A stretch of DNA of 64,000 nt from Luteimonas colneyensis (GCF_014836665.1 NZ_JACSQJ010000003.1:1-64000), one strand, 5' to 3'; positions 8,283 through 22,128 are shown, counted from the stretch's first letter. Notes: generated from the sequence alone by a model not told the origin. Program-made: numbers and translations.

Positions 8283-9164
8283 TCAGTCCTTCGAGAACAG
8301 CGCGTCGAGCTTGTCCTCGTACGCGTGGTAGCCGAGGAAGTCGTAGAGCTCGGCGCGCGTCTGCAGGGTGTCGACGATGTTCTTCTGCGTGCCTTCGCGG
8401 CGAACGGTCTCGTAGAAGTTCAGCGCGGCCTTGTTCATGGCCCGGTACGCGCCGCAGCAGTAGAGCGCGATGTCGACCCCGGCCGAACGCAGCTCGTCGG
8501 TGGTGAAGAAGGGGGTGGAACCGAACTCGGTGAGGTTGGCCAGGATCGGCACCTTCACCGCGTCCTTGAACTTCCTGTAGTCCTCGAGGGTGTTCATGGC
8601 CTCGGGAAAAATCATGTCGGCGCCGGCCTCGACGTAGGCCACGGCGCGCTCGATCGCGGAATCGATGCCCTCGACGGCGGCGGCGTCGGTGCGCGCCATG
8701 ATCACGAAGCCGTCGCCCATGCGACCGTCGACGGCGGCCTTGACCCGGTCGACCATCTCGCCCTTCGACACCACTTCCTTGTTGGGACGGTGGCCGCAGC
8801 GCTTCTGGCCGACCTGGTCCTCCATGTGCACCGCGGCGACGCCGGCGCGCTCGAAGCTGCGGATGGTGCGCGCGATGTTGAACGCCCCGCCCCAGCCGGT
8901 ATCGATGTCGACCAGCAGCGGCAGCCCGGTGGCCTCGACGATGCGGCGGGCGTCGATCAGCACGTCCTCCATGGTCGAGATGCCGAGGTCGGGCATGCCC
9001 AGCGAGTTCGCGGCCACGCCGCCACCCGACAGGTACAGCGCCCTGTAGCCGGTGCGCTTGGCCATCAGGCCGGCATAGGCGGTGATGGCGCCCATCACCT
9101 GCAGCGGGGATTCTTCGGCGACGGCGGCGCGGAAGCGCGCGCCGGCGGAAACATGCTCGGACAT
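8283..9164 (-). CDS. prpB: 2-Methylisocitrate lyase
   Basis: 293 residues, the normal PrpB length. Splits 2-methylisocitrate into pyruvate and succinate. The ICL/PEPM signature is complete: [42 protein letters not shown] with the catalytic Cys, and [11 protein letters not shown]. It lies 96 bp upstream of prpC and 81 bp downstream of prpE on the same strand, so co-transcription is likely. The dehydratase/isomerase of the cycle (PrpD, or AcnD with PrpF) is not in the window. Confidence 0.96.
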   Translation of the reverse strand: MSEHVSAGARFRAAVAEESPLQVMGAITAYAGLMAKRTGYRALYLSGGGVAANSLGMPDLGISTMEDVLIDARRIVEATGLPLLVDIDTGWGGAFNIARTIRSFERAGVAAVHMEDQVGQKRCGHRPNKEVVSKGEMVDRVKAAVDGRMGDGFVIMARTDAAAVEGIDSAIERAVAYVEAGADMIFPEAMNTLEDYRKFKDAVKVPILANLTEFGSTPFFTTDELRSAGVDIALYCCGAYRAMNKAALNFYETVRREGTQKNIVDTLQTRAELYDFLGYHAYEDKLDALFSKD

Positions 9165-9245
9165 GGGGATTTCTGCGGTTGGGGAACCGCGCCATTCTAG
9201 CGGAGCAGGCGGGCACGCCGGACTCGCCGACGCTGCGCGCGACCC

Positions 9246-11135
9246 TCAGCTGCCGGCGTCGGCCCCCCGCTCGAGCGCGCTGCTGATCTCGCCCAGCGCA
9301 CCGGGATCGTCCAGCGTGGACAGGTCGCCCGGGTCGCGGTGTTCGGCCAGGGCCTGGATCGAGCGCCGCAGCAGCTTGCCCGAGCGCGTCTTGGGCAGTG
9401 CGCCCACCACGTAGATCCGCGCCGGACGCGCGATCGCACCCAGCTGCTCGACCACGCGTGCCTGCATCTCGTGCGCCGCCAGCGCCGCGTCGGCCGCCTG
9501 CTTCAGGGTGGCGAACACCACCGGCACCTGCCCTTTCACCTCGTCCTGGACGCCGATCACCGCCACCTCGGCCACGCCCGGATGGCCCGACACCGACTCC
9601 TCGATCTCGCGCGTGCCCAGGCGATGGCCGGCGACGTTGATGACATCGTCGGTCCGTCCGAGGATGAAGGTGTAGCCCTCGGCGTCCCGGATCGCCCAGT
9701 CGAGCGAACTGTAGAGCAGCTCCGTGAAGTGGGAGAAATAGCTGTCGACGAAGCGCTTGTCGTCGCGCCAGACCGTGGTCATGCAGCCCGGCGGCAGCGG
9801 CGGCCGGATCACCAGCACGCCCTTCTCGCCCGGTCGCGCCTCCGCACCGGTGGCTTCGTCGATCACCCGGATGTCGTAGCCAGGGGTCGGCAGGCCCGGC
9901 GAGCCGAACTTCACCGGCTTCATCTCCACGCCGGGCATCAGCGCCAGCACCGGCCAGCCGGTTTCGGTCTGCCAGTAGTTGTCGATGACCGTCTTGCCGA
10001 GCCCCTCGTTGATCCACTGCGCGGTGGGTTCATCCAGTGGCTCGCCGGCGAGGAAGAGGTACTTCAGCGCCGACAGGTCGTACTTCGTCAGCCATTCCGG
10101 ATCCTGCTTCTTCAGCACCCGCACCGCGGTGGGCGAGGAGAACAGCGTGCGCACGCCGTATTTCTCGCAGATCCGCCACCACACCCCCGCGTCCGGCGAG
10201 GTGGGCAGGCCCTCGTACAGGATCGACGTGGCACCCGCGATCAGCGGTCCGTAGACGTTGTAGGAGTGCCCGACCGCCCAGCCGACGTCGGAGGTGCTGA
10301 ACATGGCCTGCCCCGCACGGACGTCGTAGATCGACCACATCGACAGCGCCATCGCCACCGCGTAGCCGCCGGTGTCGCGCTGCACGCCCTTGGGCCTGCC
10401 GGTGGTGCCCGAGGTGTAGAGCAGGTAGCTGGGCTCGTTGGATTCCAGCCACTCCACCGGCACATCCGCAGCCTCGTGGCGCGCGCGCAGGTCGGCGTAG
10501 TCGAGATCGCGGCCCTCGGTGCGCGCGTAGTCCGGGGCCAGGCCGCGGTCGACGATGAGCACGTGCGGCGGCGGTGATTTCGCCTCGGCCAGCGCGGCGT
10601 CCACCAGCGGCTTGTAGGGGATGACCTTGCCGCCGCGGCTGCCGGCATCGGCTGCGATCAGCAGCTTCGGCTCCGCGTCGTCGATGCGCAGCGCCAGGTT
10701 GTGCGCCGCGAAGCCGCCGAACACCACCGAGTGCACCGCACCGATGCGCGCACAGGCGAGCATCGCAAACACCGCTTCGGCGATGTTGGGCATGTAGATG
10801 ACCACGCGGTCGCCGCGGCCCACGCCGAGGGATTTCAGCACCGCGGCGAACACGTTCACCTCGCGATGCAGCGCGCGGTAGTCGAACTCGCGGGTGGTGC
10901 CGGTTTCGGAGGAGATGGCCACCAGTGCCAGCTGGTCGCCGCGATCGGCGAGGTGCCGGTCGACGGCGTTGTGGCACAGGTTGGTCTGCCCGCCGACGAA
11001 CCATTTCCGGAACGGCGGGTTCGAGTCGTCGAGGATGGCATCCGGCTCGCGGTGCCAGTGGATGGCCCGGGCCTGCTCGGCCCAGAACGCTTCGGGCGCT
11101 TCGATCGAGCGCCGGTGGAAGTCTTCGTAACGCAT
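9246..11135 (-). CDS. prpE: Propionyl-CoA synthetase
   Basis: 629 residues, acetyl-CoA synthetase superfamily. Activates propionate with ATP and CoA. The adenylate-forming motif YTSGTTGRPKG, the A5-type NYWQTETGWP and GRTDDVINVAGHRLGT are present, and the C-terminal PKTRSGKLLRR has the Lys used in adenylation and regulated by acetylation in this family. NTCHNAVDRH-like start (NLCHNAVDRHLADRG) matches PrpE. Assignment as PrpE rather than Acs rests on sequence character and prpB/prpC neighbours. First gene of the propionate cluster. Confidence 0.92.
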   Translation of the reverse strand: MRYEDFHRRSIEAPEAFWAEQARAIHWHREPDAILDDSNPPFRKWFVGGQTNLCHNAVDRHLADRGDQLALVAISSETGTTREFDYRALHREVNVFAAVLKSLGVGRGDRVVIYMPNIAEAVFAMLACARIGAVHSVVFGGFAAHNLALRIDDAEPKLLIAADAGSRGGKVIPYKPLVDAALAEAKSPPPHVLIVDRGLAPDYARTEGRDLDYADLRARHEAADVPVEWLESNEPSYLLYTSGTTGRPKGVQRDTGGYAVAMALSMWSIYDVRAGQAMFSTSDVGWAVGHSYNVYGPLIAGATSILYEGLPTSPDAGVWWRICEKYGVRTLFSSPTAVRVLKKQDPEWLTKYDLSALKYLFLAGEPLDEPTAQWINEGLGKTVIDNYWQTETGWPVLALMPGVEMKPVKFGSPGLPTPGYDIRVIDEATGAEARPGEKGVLVIRPPLPPGCMTTVWRDDKRFVDSYFSHFTELLYSSLDWAIRDAEGYTFILGRTDDVINVAGHRLGTREIEESVSGHPGVAEVAVIGVQDEVKGQVPVVFATLKQAADAALAAHEMQARVVEQLGAIARPARIYVVGALPKTRSGKLLRRSIQALAEHRDPGDLSTLDDPGALGEISSALERGADAGS

Positions 11136-11241
11136 GCCAGTCTCCAGCTTTGCAGTGGAGGCTAGTCGGCCGCGGCGGACCGCGCGCTACGACGATGGTC
11201 GAATGCAGGTCCGGGTGGCGGCTCGGGCGGCCCGAACGGAC

Positions 11242-11293
11242 ACGACCGGGCCAGGCCCGGTCGTTCCGGAAGGCGGCGCGGGCGTTCGCCCGC
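11242..11293 (-). terminator. Stem-loops between mdh and prpE
   Basis: Two GC-rich palindromes follow mdh: 11278-11293 (GCGGGC and GCCCGC around GTTC) and 11242-11264 (11-bp complementary arms around one base, so in RNA the innermost pairs must open). Neither is followed by a strong T-run, so termination is plausible but unproven. Confidence 0.45.
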
Positions 11294-11301
11294 CGCCGGG
11301 T

Positions 11302-12288
11302 TCAGCCCAGCAGGTGGGCGACGCCGGCGCGCTCTTCCTCGAGCTCGGCCAGGGTGCGATCCATGGCCGCACGGCTGAAGTCGTCGACTTCCAGGCCCTG
11401 GACGCGGGTGTACTCGCCATTCTCGGTGGTCACCGCGACGCCGTAGATCACACCCTCCGGGATGCCGTAGCTGCCGTCCGACGGCACGCCCATCGTCACC
11501 CACTTGCCGTTCGAGCCCAGCACCCAGTCGCGGATGTGGTCGATGGCGGCGTTGGCGGCCGAGGCGGCCGAGGACAGGCCACGGGCCTCGATGATCGCCG
11601 CGCCGCGCTTGCCGACCTGCGGGATGAACTCGCTGGCGTTCCAGTCGGCGTCGTTGATGCGGTCCTTCAGCGACTCGCCCTTGACCGTGGCGAAGCGGTA
11701 GTCGGGATACATGGTCGGGCTGTGGTTGCCCCAGACCACCAGCTTCTCGATGTCGCCCACGGCCACGCCGGCCTTGTTGGCCAGCTGGCTCAGCGCGCGG
11801 TTGTGGTCCAGGCGCAGCATCGCGGTGAAGTTCGCGGCCTTCAGGTCCGGCGCCGACTTCATCGCGATGTAGGCGTTGGTGTTGGCGGGGTTGCCGACCA
11901 CCAACACCTTGACGTCGCGCGAGGCGACCTTGTTCAGCGCCGCGCCCTGGGCGGTGAAGATCTTGGCGTTCTCCAGCAGCAGGTCCTTGCGCTCCATGCC
12001 CGGGCCGCGCGGACGCGCGCCGACCAGCAGCGCGATGTCGGCGTCCTTGAAGGCCACCTCCGGGTCATCCGTGCCGACCATGCCGGCCAGCAGCGGGAAG
12101 GCGCAGTCCTCGAGCTCCATCATCACGCCCTTGAGCGCGGCCTGGGCCTTCTCCATCGGCAGCTCGAGCAGCTGCAGGATGACGGGCTGGTCCTTGCCCA
12201 GCATTTCGCCGGAGGCGATGCGGAACAGGAGGGCGTAACCGATCTGGCCGGCGGCGCCGGTGACAGCAACTCGGACGGGGGTCTTCAT
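11302..12288 (-). CDS. mdh: Malate dehydrogenase
   Basis: 328 residues. NAD-dependent oxidation of malate to oxaloacetate in the TCA cycle. The N-terminal Rossmann motif is [21 protein letters not shown]; substrate and catalytic segments are [37 protein letters not shown] and the catalytic His in [12 protein letters not shown]. This is the cytosolic-type MDH group of about 328 residues common in Xanthomonas and Burkholderia. ATG at 12288 starts at the domain; the frame is open further upstream but without similarity. It supplies oxaloacetate, the co-substrate of the neighbouring PrpC. Confidence 0.96.
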   Translation of the reverse strand: MKTPVRVAVTGAAGQIGYALLFRIASGEMLGKDQPVILQLLELPMEKAQAALKGVMMELEDCAFPLLAGMVGTDDPEVAFKDADIALLVGARPRGPGMERKDLLLENAKIFTAQGAALNKVASRDVKVLVVGNPANTNAYIAMKSAPDLKAANFTAMLRLDHNRALSQLANKAGVAVGDIEKLVVWGNHSPTMYPDYRFATVKGESLKDRINDADWNASEFIPQVGKRGAAIIEARGLSSAASAANAAIDHIRDWVLGSNGKWVTMGVPSDGSYGIPEGVIYGVAVTTENGEYTRVQGLEVDDFSRAAMDRTLAELEEERAGVAHLLG

Positions 12289-12393
12289 GTGGGGTGGCTC
12301 CGGATACGTGGGGCTGGAGGAAAATGGAAGGCGCCGCGGCGTCGACGGCAGGCGGCCGGGACCGTCCACGGCACCCGGCCGCCGTGGACGGAC

Positions 12394-13593
12394 TCAGGCC
12401 AGTTCGGCGAAGAATTCCTGGATGCGCGCCAGGCCGGGCGCCAGCTGCGGCGTCGGGCAGGTGTAGCTGATGCGCAGGCCGCGCGGCTCTCCAAAGGCCG
12501 AGCCCGGCACGCAGGCCACGCCCTTGGCTTCGAGCAGCGCGTTGCACAGGTCGACGTCGTTGGCGATGACCTTGCCGCCGTGCGACTTGCCGAAGGCGAC
12601 GCTGATATCGGGGAAGGCATAGAACGCGCCCTGCGGCACCGGGCAGACCACACCGGGGATGGCGTTGAGCGCGGCCACGACCTGGTCGCGCTTGGCCTGG
12701 AACTCGGCGCAGCGCTCCGCGGGCACGTCCTGCGGGCCGGACAGCGCGGCCGCGGCGGCGGCCGAGACCACCTCCGGCAGGCTGGTGATGTGGTTGGAGT
12801 TCATCACCGTCATCGCCTTGGCGACGGACTCGGGGCCCGCCATCAGGCCGACGCGCCAGCCCGGCATGCCGTAGGTCTTGGACAGCGAGTCGACGAAGAT
12901 CACGCGGTCGCGCAGCTCGGGGCGCGCGTGCACGAAGTTGTGGTAGCCCACGCCGTCGAACACCATCATGTTGTAGATGTCGTCGGTGATGATCCAGGTG
13001 TCGGGATGGCGCGCGACGACGTCGGCCAGCGCGGCGATCTCGTCCCTGGTGTAGACCATGCCCGTCGGGTTGGACGGGTTGTTGAACAGGAACACCTTCG
13101 GCTTCTTCGCCAGCGCCGCGTCGAGCTGGGCCGGGGTGAGCTTGTAGTCCTGCTCGGGCGGGCACGGCAGCAGCTGGATGTCGGCGCCGACGATCTCGGC
13201 GATGTCCATGTAGCTGGTCCAGTACGGCGTGGCGAAGGCGAAGCCGTCGCCCTCGTCGAGCAGCGCCTCGGCCAGGTTGTAGAGGATGTGCTTGGCGCCC
13301 ACGCCGGTGGCGCAGTTGGCGCGGGTGTAGCCGTCCAGGCCCAGGCGGCCGAGGTGGCCGATGAAGGCGTCGAGCACCGCGTTCGCGCCACGGTTGTTGC
13401 CGTACTGGCCGGAATCGTGCTCCAGCGCCTCGCGGGCGGCGGCGTAGACGTGCTCGCCCGGCAGGAAGTTGGGGACGCCGATCGAGAAGCTGATGACGTC
13501 GCGGCCTTCGGCCTTCAGGCGCTGGGCGGTTTCGGCCACGACCATGATCGCGCTGGGCTTGGCGCGACCCATCCGCTGGGCAAGCTTGGGCAT
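12394..13593 (-). CDS. Class I/II pyridoxal-phosphate aminotransferase
   Basis: 399 residues, fold type I. Characteristic segments: FSIGVPNFLPGEHVY, NNRGANAVLDA, FNNPSNPTGMVY, the Tyr/Asp pair in TDDIYNMMVFDG, the PLP lysine in SLSKTYGMPGWRVG, and the C-terminal Arg in GLRISY. It belongs to the aspartate/alanine aminotransferase group, but the amino donor cannot be fixed from sequence. It sits 105 bp upstream of mdh on the same strand; an aspartate-oxaloacetate link would fit but is inference. Confidence 0.88.
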   Translation of the reverse strand: MPKLAQRMGRAKPSAIMVVAETAQRLKAEGRDVISFSIGVPNFLPGEHVYAAAREALEHDSGQYGNNRGANAVLDAFIGHLGRLGLDGYTRANCATGVGAKHILYNLAEALLDEGDGFAFATPYWTSYMDIAEIVGADIQLLPCPPEQDYKLTPAQLDAALAKKPKVFLFNNPSNPTGMVYTRDEIAALADVVARHPDTWIITDDIYNMMVFDGVGYHNFVHARPELRDRVIFVDSLSKTYGMPGWRVGLMAGPESVAKAMTVMNSNHITSLPEVVSAAAAAALSGPQDVPAERCAEFQAKRDQVVAALNAIPGVVCPVPQGAFYAFPDISVAFGKSHGGKVIANDVDLCNALLEAKGVACVPGSAFGEPRGLRISYTCPTPQLAPGLARIQEFFAELA

Positions 13594-13686
13594 TGCGGGA
13601 ACCTCTGGAACTGGGGTGTGGGGCGCGGCGCGCGGCGCACGCGGCAGCCGCTTATTCTAGCACCGCGCCCCGCCCCGGCCGGGTCC

Positions 13687-14181
13687 TCAGGCGGACATCA
13701 CCTTGTTCCACTCGGCCACGCGATCGGCCTTCGCGGCCAGCGCGGCCTCGGCGTCACCCTCGATCCTCACCGACTTGATGGCATCGCCCTGCTTGACGGC
13801 GTCCACCACCTCCAGGCCCTCGGTGACCTTGCCGAAGACGGTGTGCTTGCCGTCCAGCCAGTCGGTCTTGATGTGGGTGATGAAGAACTGGCTGCCGTTG
13901 GTGTTGGGGCCGGCGTTGGCCATGGACAGCACGCCGCGCTCGTGGCGGACGCCGTTGTTCGTTTCGTCCTCGAACTTGTAGCCGGGGCCGCCGGTGCCGG
14001 TGCCCTTGGGGCAGCCGCCCTGGATCATGAAGTCCGGGATCACGCGGTGGAAGTTCAGGCCGTCGTAGAAGCCCTTGCGGGCCAGGTTGACGAAGCTGGC
14101 GACCGTCAGCGGGGCCTTGTCGGGGTAGAGCTCGACCTTGATCTGGCCACGGTCGGTGTCGAAAACGGCGTTCAGGGACAT
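13687..14181 (-). CDS. ppiB: Peptidyl-prolyl cis-trans isomerase, cytoplasmic cyclophilin
   Basis: 164 residues. Cyclophilin that isomerises X-Pro bonds. The core is [13 protein letters not shown] with the catalytic Arg, GSQFFITH and [11 protein letters not shown]. No signal peptide, so cytoplasmic. The start at ATG 14181 gives the standard N-terminus ([23 protein letters not shown] in PpiB style); the open frame extends upstream without similarity. It runs divergently from typA. Confidence 0.95.
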   Translation of the reverse strand: MSLNAVFDTDRGQIKVELYPDKAPLTVASFVNLARKGFYDGLNFHRVIPDFMIQGGCPKGTGTGGPGYKFEDETNNGVRHERGVLSMANAGPNTNGSQFFITHIKTDWLDGKHTVFGKVTEGLEVVDAVKQGDAIKSVRIEGDAEAALAAKADRVAEWNKVMSA

Positions 14182-14278
14182 GTCGGGAATCCTGGTCTGG
14201 GTGGGGGTGCGGGGGCCGGCGGGCCGGAAGCCCCGTCGCGGAACCTGAAGTGGAGCCGGGGGCCCGGCATTGCAACAC

Positions 14279-14308
14279 TTTCTGGCGGGGTGCCACTGCA
14301 AGTATAAT
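14279..14308 (+). promoter_or_regulatory. Candidate sigma-70 promoter of typA
   Basis: A perfect TATAAT lies at 14303-14308. The -35 is weak: TTTCTG at 14279-14284 with an 18-bp spacer is the best fit. It is 66 bp upstream of the typA ATG, between the divergent ppiB and typA starts. Confidence 0.6.
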
Positions 14309-14374
14309 CACCGGCTTCCCTCAACAAGGCCCAGCGCGCCCTGCCCCAAGAAGGCACGAGGTGCGGTTTTCCCG

Positions 14375-16221
<1,847 letters not shown>

Positions 16222-16225
<4 letters not shown>

Positions 16226-16807
16226 GCCGGGCGCTGTTCCCGGGCTGGCGGGCCCGATGCGGCGGGGCGCGAACGCCTCTCCGCACTGGCCGCCAGGCTG
16301 CAGTCAGCGCGCCAGGATGGCGCGCTCCGCCTGCAGCCCCGTCGGCCCGACCAGTGGCACGCGACCCTGTGCTTCATCGGCTACGACGCACTGGACCTCG
16401 CGACGCCCGCCCTGCACGACGCGCTGGCAGGCGTTGCCCGGAGCATTCCTCCGCATGCCTTCACCGTGGAGCGGTTCGCCTACTGGCCGCAATCGGGCGC
16501 GGTGGTGGCGCTGCCGCATGACTGCCCTGCCCTGCAGGCCCTGTGCGACGCCACCCGCGACGCCATCCGGCACTGCGGCATCCGCCCGCTGCAGGTCACC
16601 ACGCAGCCGCACGTCACCCTGGCCTATCTCGACCGCCACCTCCCGGCGCAGCCGTGGCTGGATGCAATCGACTGCGACGTCGGCGCACTGCGCGTCGAGC
16701 GCTTCGAGCTCCTGTTCAATCCCGGTGGACGTTACGACGCGCTTGGGGAATGGGCGCTGACGGGACCCGCGCTCCCGCCCGAACCCGAGCAGGCGCGACT
16801 GTTCTGA
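16222..16807 (+). CDS. 2'-5' RNA ligase (ThpR-like) family protein, apparent frameshift near 5' end
   Basis: The 2H phosphoesterase fold is recognisable: HATLCFIG (His codon at 16358) and PHVTLAYL are the two HxTx motifs. All this is in the frame open from 16226 to the stop at 16807, but that frame has no ATG or GTG before 16466, which lies beyond the first motif. A GTG at 16222, overlapping the typA stop, begins SRALFPGWR in another frame; this resembles the family N-terminus, and removing one G/C near 16250-16256 would join it to PDAAGRERLSALAARLQ. So the gene is frameshifted, or the base is a sequence error, or an unusual start is used. Confidence 0.65.
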
Positions 16808-16909
16808 GCGCGGGCGTGCGCTCGACGCCACGTCTTCAGTGCAACCGGGCCCACACTTCGATCACTGCCCGGATCGCTGCCGCAGCAGCGACGGCGGCAT
16901 CCCGACGGC

Positions 16910-18304
<1,395 letters not shown>

Positions 18305-18338
18305 CGGGACTCGTGGTTGTTGCAGTGCAGCGAGCCCC

Positions 18339-18364
18339 CATCATCCGCGCACCGGCGGATGATG
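18339..18364 (-). terminator. Stem-loop downstream of dsbB
   Basis: A 10-bp stem, CATCATCCGC and GCGGATGATG, with a 6-nt loop lies between the dsbB stop and the DAHP synthase start. No T-run follows on the minus strand, so it may protect the 3' end or end transcription weakly. Confidence 0.4.
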
Positions 18365-18374
18365 GCAATGGTCG

Positions 18375-18893
18375 TCAGCGCTGCCCGCGCCGCCGCGCCC
18401 TGAAGGCCGCGAACAGGAAGAACAGCCCGAGCGCGATGAACCAGACGAGGCTCCACGCCGGCATCGAGAGGCCGAGGAAGCTCCAGTCCACCGCGCTGCA
18501 GTCGCCGGATCCCGTCAGCACCCGGCGGATGACGCCGGTGGTCGACATGGTTTCGCGCATGAACGACAGCGGCGGCAGGCAGCCCGGCACGTCCGGCGGG
18601 TTGAGCTGCAGCCAGACATGGCGTCCCGCGAGCCCCATGCCGACGGCGGCGGCGAGGAAACCGACCACGCCGTACACGCCCCGGGTCCCCGCGGCGCGCG
18701 GCGCGTGCAGGCCGGCGACGAGGAACACCAGGCCCAGCGCCGCGAAGGCCAGGCGCTGGAAGATGCACATCGGGCAGGGTTCGAGCCCCCAGGCAAACTG
18801 CGAATAGATCGCGAATCCGATCAGCGCTGCGCAGGCGGCGAAGCCGGCAAGGCACTGGCTGCGGAAGGTCCAGCGGAACGGATTCAGGGTCAT
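18375..18893 (-). CDS. dsbB: Disulfide bond formation protein B
   Basis: 172 residues, inner membrane quinone reductase that reoxidises DsbA. Four hydrophobic segments are visible. The first periplasmic pair is CPMC at residues 40-43; the second pair is formed by PGCLPP and GSGDCS. The quinone-site Arg lies in FQRLAF. ATG at 18893 was chosen because the protein begins directly before the first membrane segment. It follows rplQ across a terminator, so it should have its own promoter. Confidence 0.94.
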   Translation of the reverse strand: MTLNPFRWTFRSQCLAGFAACAALIGFAIYSQFAWGLEPCPMCIFQRLAFAALGLVFLVAGLHAPRAAGTRGVYGVVGFLAAAVGMGLAGRHVWLQLNPPDVPGCLPPLSFMRETMSTTGVIRRVLTGSGDCSAVDWSFLGLSMPAWSLVWFIALGLFFLFAAFRARRRGQR

Positions 18894-18930
18894 CGGCGGA
18901 CTCGCGCGAAATGGACGCCAAGATAACAAA

Positions 18931-18954
18931 AACCCCGGCGCGAAGGCCGGGGTT
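18931..18954 (-). terminator. Terminator of the alpha operon
   Basis: Perfect 9-bp stem (18931-18939 with 18946-18954), 6-nt loop, followed on the minus strand by TTTTTGTTATC. It sits 26 bp past the rplQ stop; a textbook intrinsic terminator. Confidence 0.92.
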
Positions 18955-18979
18955 CCTGCATGCATTACCGTCGCCGGTC

Positions 18980-19354
18980 TTACTCGGCGGCGGGCTGCGC
19001 CCGGTCGACGAGCTCGACGTAGGCCATCGGCGCGTTGTCGCCGTCGCGGAACCCGCACTTGATGATGCGCAGGTAGCCGCCCGGACGCTCGCGGTAGCGC
19101 GGGCCCAGTTCGACGAACAGCTTGCCCACGGCTTCCTTGTCGCGCAGGCGCGAGAAGGCCAGGCGGCGGTTGGCGACGCCGTCGGTCTTGCCCATGGTGA
19201 TCAGCGGCTCGGCGACGCGGCGAAGCTCCTTGGCCTTCGGGAGCGTGGTCTTGATCAGCTCGTGCTTGAGCAGCGACGCCGCCATGTTGGTGAACATGGC
19301 ATCGCGGTGTGCGCTGGTGCGGCTGAACTTGCGGCCGGATTTCTGGTGGCGCAT
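18980..19354 (-). CDS. rplQ: 50S ribosomal protein L17
   Basis: 124 residues beginning [20 protein letters not shown], the L17 N-terminal signature, with [23 protein letters not shown] following. Last gene of the alpha operon, 25 bp after rpoA and before a strong terminator. The C-terminus is slightly different from E. coli, as usual in this family. Confidence 0.98.
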   Translation of the reverse strand: MRHQKSGRKFSRTSAHRDAMFTNMAASLLKHELIKTTLPKAKELRRVAEPLITMGKTDGVANRRLAFSRLRDKEAVGKLFVELGPRYRERPGGYLRIIKCGFRDGDNAPMAYVELVDRAQPAAE

Positions 19355-19379
19355 GGTCTTGGTTCCTGTCTGTCTTGTC

Positions 19380-20378
19380 TTAGCCGAGCATGCCGTGCGC
19401 CGAGACGCCGGCCGGCGGCCAGTTCTCGAGCTTCATGCCGAGCGAAAGGCCACGCTGGGCCAGCACTTCCTTGATCTCGGTGAGCGACTTCTTGCCGAGG
19501 TTCGGGGTCTTGAGCAGCTCGACTTCCGTCTTCTGGATCAGGTCGCCGATGTAGTAGATGCTCTCGGCCTTGAGGCAGTTGGCCGAACGCACCGTCAGCT
19601 CCAGGTCGTCGATCGGGCGCAGCAGCACCGGATCCACGCCCGGGGCCTGGGCCTTCTGGGCGCCGCTGTCGCGGCGGGTGAAATCACCGAAGACGCTGAG
19701 CTGGTCGGTGAGGATGTCGGCGGCGGTGCGCACGGCCTCCTCGGCGTCGATCGTGCCGTTGGTCTCGATGTCCAGCACCAGCTTGTCGAGGTCGGTGCGC
19801 TGCTCGACGCGGGCGGCTTCGACTTCGTACGCGACGCGGCGGACGGGCGAGAACGACGCGTCCAGCATCAGGCGACCGATGGCGCGGGTCTCCTCGTCCG
19901 GACGGCGGCGCGCGGCGGCCGGCTGGTAGCCGAAGCCGCGCTCGATCTTCAGGCGCATGTTGATCGACGCATCCTTGGTGAGATGGCAGATCACGTGGTC
20001 GCCGTTCAGCACTTCGACGTTGTGGTCGGTCTTGATGTCGGCGGCGGTGACGACGCCCGGGCCGGACTTGGCCAGGGTCAGCGTCGAGCTGTCGCCGGTG
20101 CCCATGCGGATGGCGACGTCCTTGAGGTTCAACAGCACCTCGAGCACGTCCTCCTGCAGGCCTTCGATCGTGCTGTACTCATGCAGCACGCCGTCGATCT
20201 CGACCTCGGTGATGGCGAAGCCGGGGATGGACGACAGCAGCACGCGGCGCAGGGCATTGCCGAGCGTATGGCCGTAGCCGCGCTCGAGCGGCTCGATCAC
20301 GACCTTGGCGCGGTTGCCGGTGATGCGCTCGATCTGGGGGCCACGCGGGCGCAGGACCTGGTTGGCGGTAACCGTCAT
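19380..20378 (-). CDS. rpoA: RNA polymerase alpha subunit
   Basis: 332 residues. The N-terminal domain ([22 protein letters not shown]) dimerises and nucleates core assembly. The C-terminal domain (from about residue 245: [21 protein letters not shown], then [14 protein letters not shown]) binds UP elements and activators. Translation initiation site and position between rpsD and rplQ are standard for the alpha operon. Confidence 0.99.
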   Translation of the reverse strand: MTVTANQVLRPRGPQIERITGNRAKVVIEPLERGYGHTLGNALRRVLLSSIPGFAITEVEIDGVLHEYSTIEGLQEDVLEVLLNLKDVAIRMGTGDSSTLTLAKSGPGVVTAADIKTDHNVEVLNGDHVICHLTKDASINMRLKIERGFGYQPAAARRRPDEETRAIGRLMLDASFSPVRRVAYEVEAARVEQRTDLDKLVLDIETNGTIDAEEAVRTAADILTDQLSVFGDFTRRDSGAQKAQAPGVDPVLLRPIDDLELTVRSANCLKAESIYYIGDLIQKTEVELLKTPNLGKKSLTEIKEVLAQRGLSLGMKLENWPPAGVSAHGMLG

Positions 20379-20427
20379 GTTTGGTGTCTCCTGGGGCCTG
20401 CCGGCGGGGACCGGCAGACCGGGTGAA

Positions 20428-21063
<636 letters not shown>

Positions 21064-21078
21064 TTCTTATCGCCCCCT

Positions 21079-21468
21079 TTAGACGCGACGCTTCTTCGGC
21101 GGACGGCACCCGTTGTGCGGGATCGGCGTCACGTCGATGATGTTGGTGATCTTGTAGCCCACGTTGTTGAGCGAGCGGACGGCGGACTCACGGCCCGGGC
21201 CCGGGCCCTTGATGCGGACTTCAAGCGACTTCACGCCGTAGTCGAGGGCGGCCTTGCCGGCCTTCTCCGCGGCGACCTGGGCGGCGAACGGGGTGGACTT
21301 GCGCGAACCGCGGAAACCCGCGCCGCCCGAAGTCGCCCACGACAGTGCGTTGCCCTGACGGTCGGTGATCGTGATGATGGTGTTGTTGAACGAAGCGTGG
21401 ACGTGGGCGATGCCGTCGGTGACGACGCGCTTGATCTTCTTCTTCGGCTTGGCTGCCGGCTTGGCCAT
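21079..21468 (-). CDS. rpsK: 30S ribosomal protein S11
   Basis: 129 residues. The N-terminal lysine-rich tail ([12 protein letters not shown]) is followed by [19 protein letters not shown] and the conserved end [13 protein letters not shown]. It lies on the 30S platform. 12 bp separate it from rpsM and 15 bp from rpsD. Confidence 0.99.
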   Translation of the reverse strand: MAKPAAKPKKKIKRVVTDGIAHVHASFNNTIITITDRQGNALSWATSGGAGFRGSRKSTPFAAQVAAEKAGKAALDYGVKSLEVRIKGPGPGRESAVRSLNNVGYKITNIIDVTPIPHNGCRPPKKRRV

Positions 21469-21480
21469 GATCTTGTTTCC

Positions 21481-21837
21481 TTATTTCCTGATGGCCTTGC
21501 GCGGACCCTTGCGGGTACGGGCATTGGTCCGGGTGCGCTGGCCGCGCAGCGGGAGGCCGCGGCGATGGCGGAGGCCGCGGTAGCAGGCCAGGTCCATCAG
21601 GCGCTTGATCGCCATGCCGATTTCGCGGCGGAGGTCGCCCTCGACCACGAACTTGCCGACTTCCGAGCGCAGGCGCTCGACTTCCGGCTCCGACAGGTCG
21701 CGGATCTTGGTGTTCGAGGCCACGCCGGCGGCGTCGCAGACGAGCTTCGAACGGGTACGGCCGATGCCGTAGATGCTTTGCAGCCCGACCCAGACGTGCT
21801 TCTGGGCAGGCAGGTTGACACCTGCAATACGCGCCAT
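21481..21837 (-). CDS. rpsM: 30S ribosomal protein S13
   Basis: 118 residues beginning [18 protein letters not shown] and ending with the basic tail [16 protein letters not shown] that reaches the P-site tRNA. First gene of a separate alpha operon with its own promoter; rpmJ, usually between secY and rpsM in enterics, is absent here. Confidence 0.99.
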   Translation of the reverse strand: MARIAGVNLPAQKHVWVGLQSIYGIGRTRSKLVCDAAGVASNTKIRDLSEPEVERLRSEVGKFVVEGDLRREIGMAIKRLMDLACYRGLRHRRGLPLRGQRTRTNARTRKGPRKAIRK

Positions 21838-21896
21838 GCGCGGATCTCCAACTGTTTGGGGCGGCCGGACAGGTCATCCGGCGCAGTGAACAAGAA

Positions 21897-21925
21897 ATTG
21901 TATCAGGATCCCGCGTTCCAAGGAA
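21897..21925 (-). promoter_or_regulatory. Candidate promoter of the alpha operon
   Basis: On the minus strand, TTCCTT (21925-21920), a 17-bp spacer and TACAAT (21902-21897). The predicted leader is about 55 nt to the rpsM ATG, short for an S4-type pseudoknot. It lies in the 345-bp gap between secY and rpsM, after the secY terminator; the rest of that gap shows no gene. Confidence 0.6.
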
Positions 21926-22105
21926 GCCCGCGGCCGCCAAAGGCGTCCGACCGGCCCGGCATGGGGAGTGTGCCCATGCTCCGGCGACGGTTCCCGGCTG
22001 GACACGACCCCTCGCGGGGCCCTGCCCGCCCGGCGCTACTCTGGCGCCGGGACTGGCCGGTGAACCACCTGCGTGCGGGACCGCCGCGCAGGTCGCCCAT
22101 CAAAA

Positions 22106-22128
22106 GCCCGGCCGCGGAGCGGTCGGGC
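22106..22128 (-). terminator. Terminator of the spc operon after secY
   Basis: 10-bp stem (22106-22115 with 22119-22128; one mismatch) with a 3-nt loop, followed on the minus strand by TTTTG. 54 bp after the secY stop. It separates spc from alpha transcription. Confidence 0.8.

Noticed and set aside
11242-11264. 11-bp palindrome as a restriction or regulator half-site pair.
   Set aside because: It lies just after mdh among other GC stem-loops, so an mRNA 3' end structure is simpler; a one-base centre does not match a common operator layout.
16466-16807. A 113-residue protein starting at GTG 16466 as a complete gene.
   Set aside because: It would lack the first HxTx motif, which is clearly encoded upstream in the same frame, so it cannot be the natural full product.
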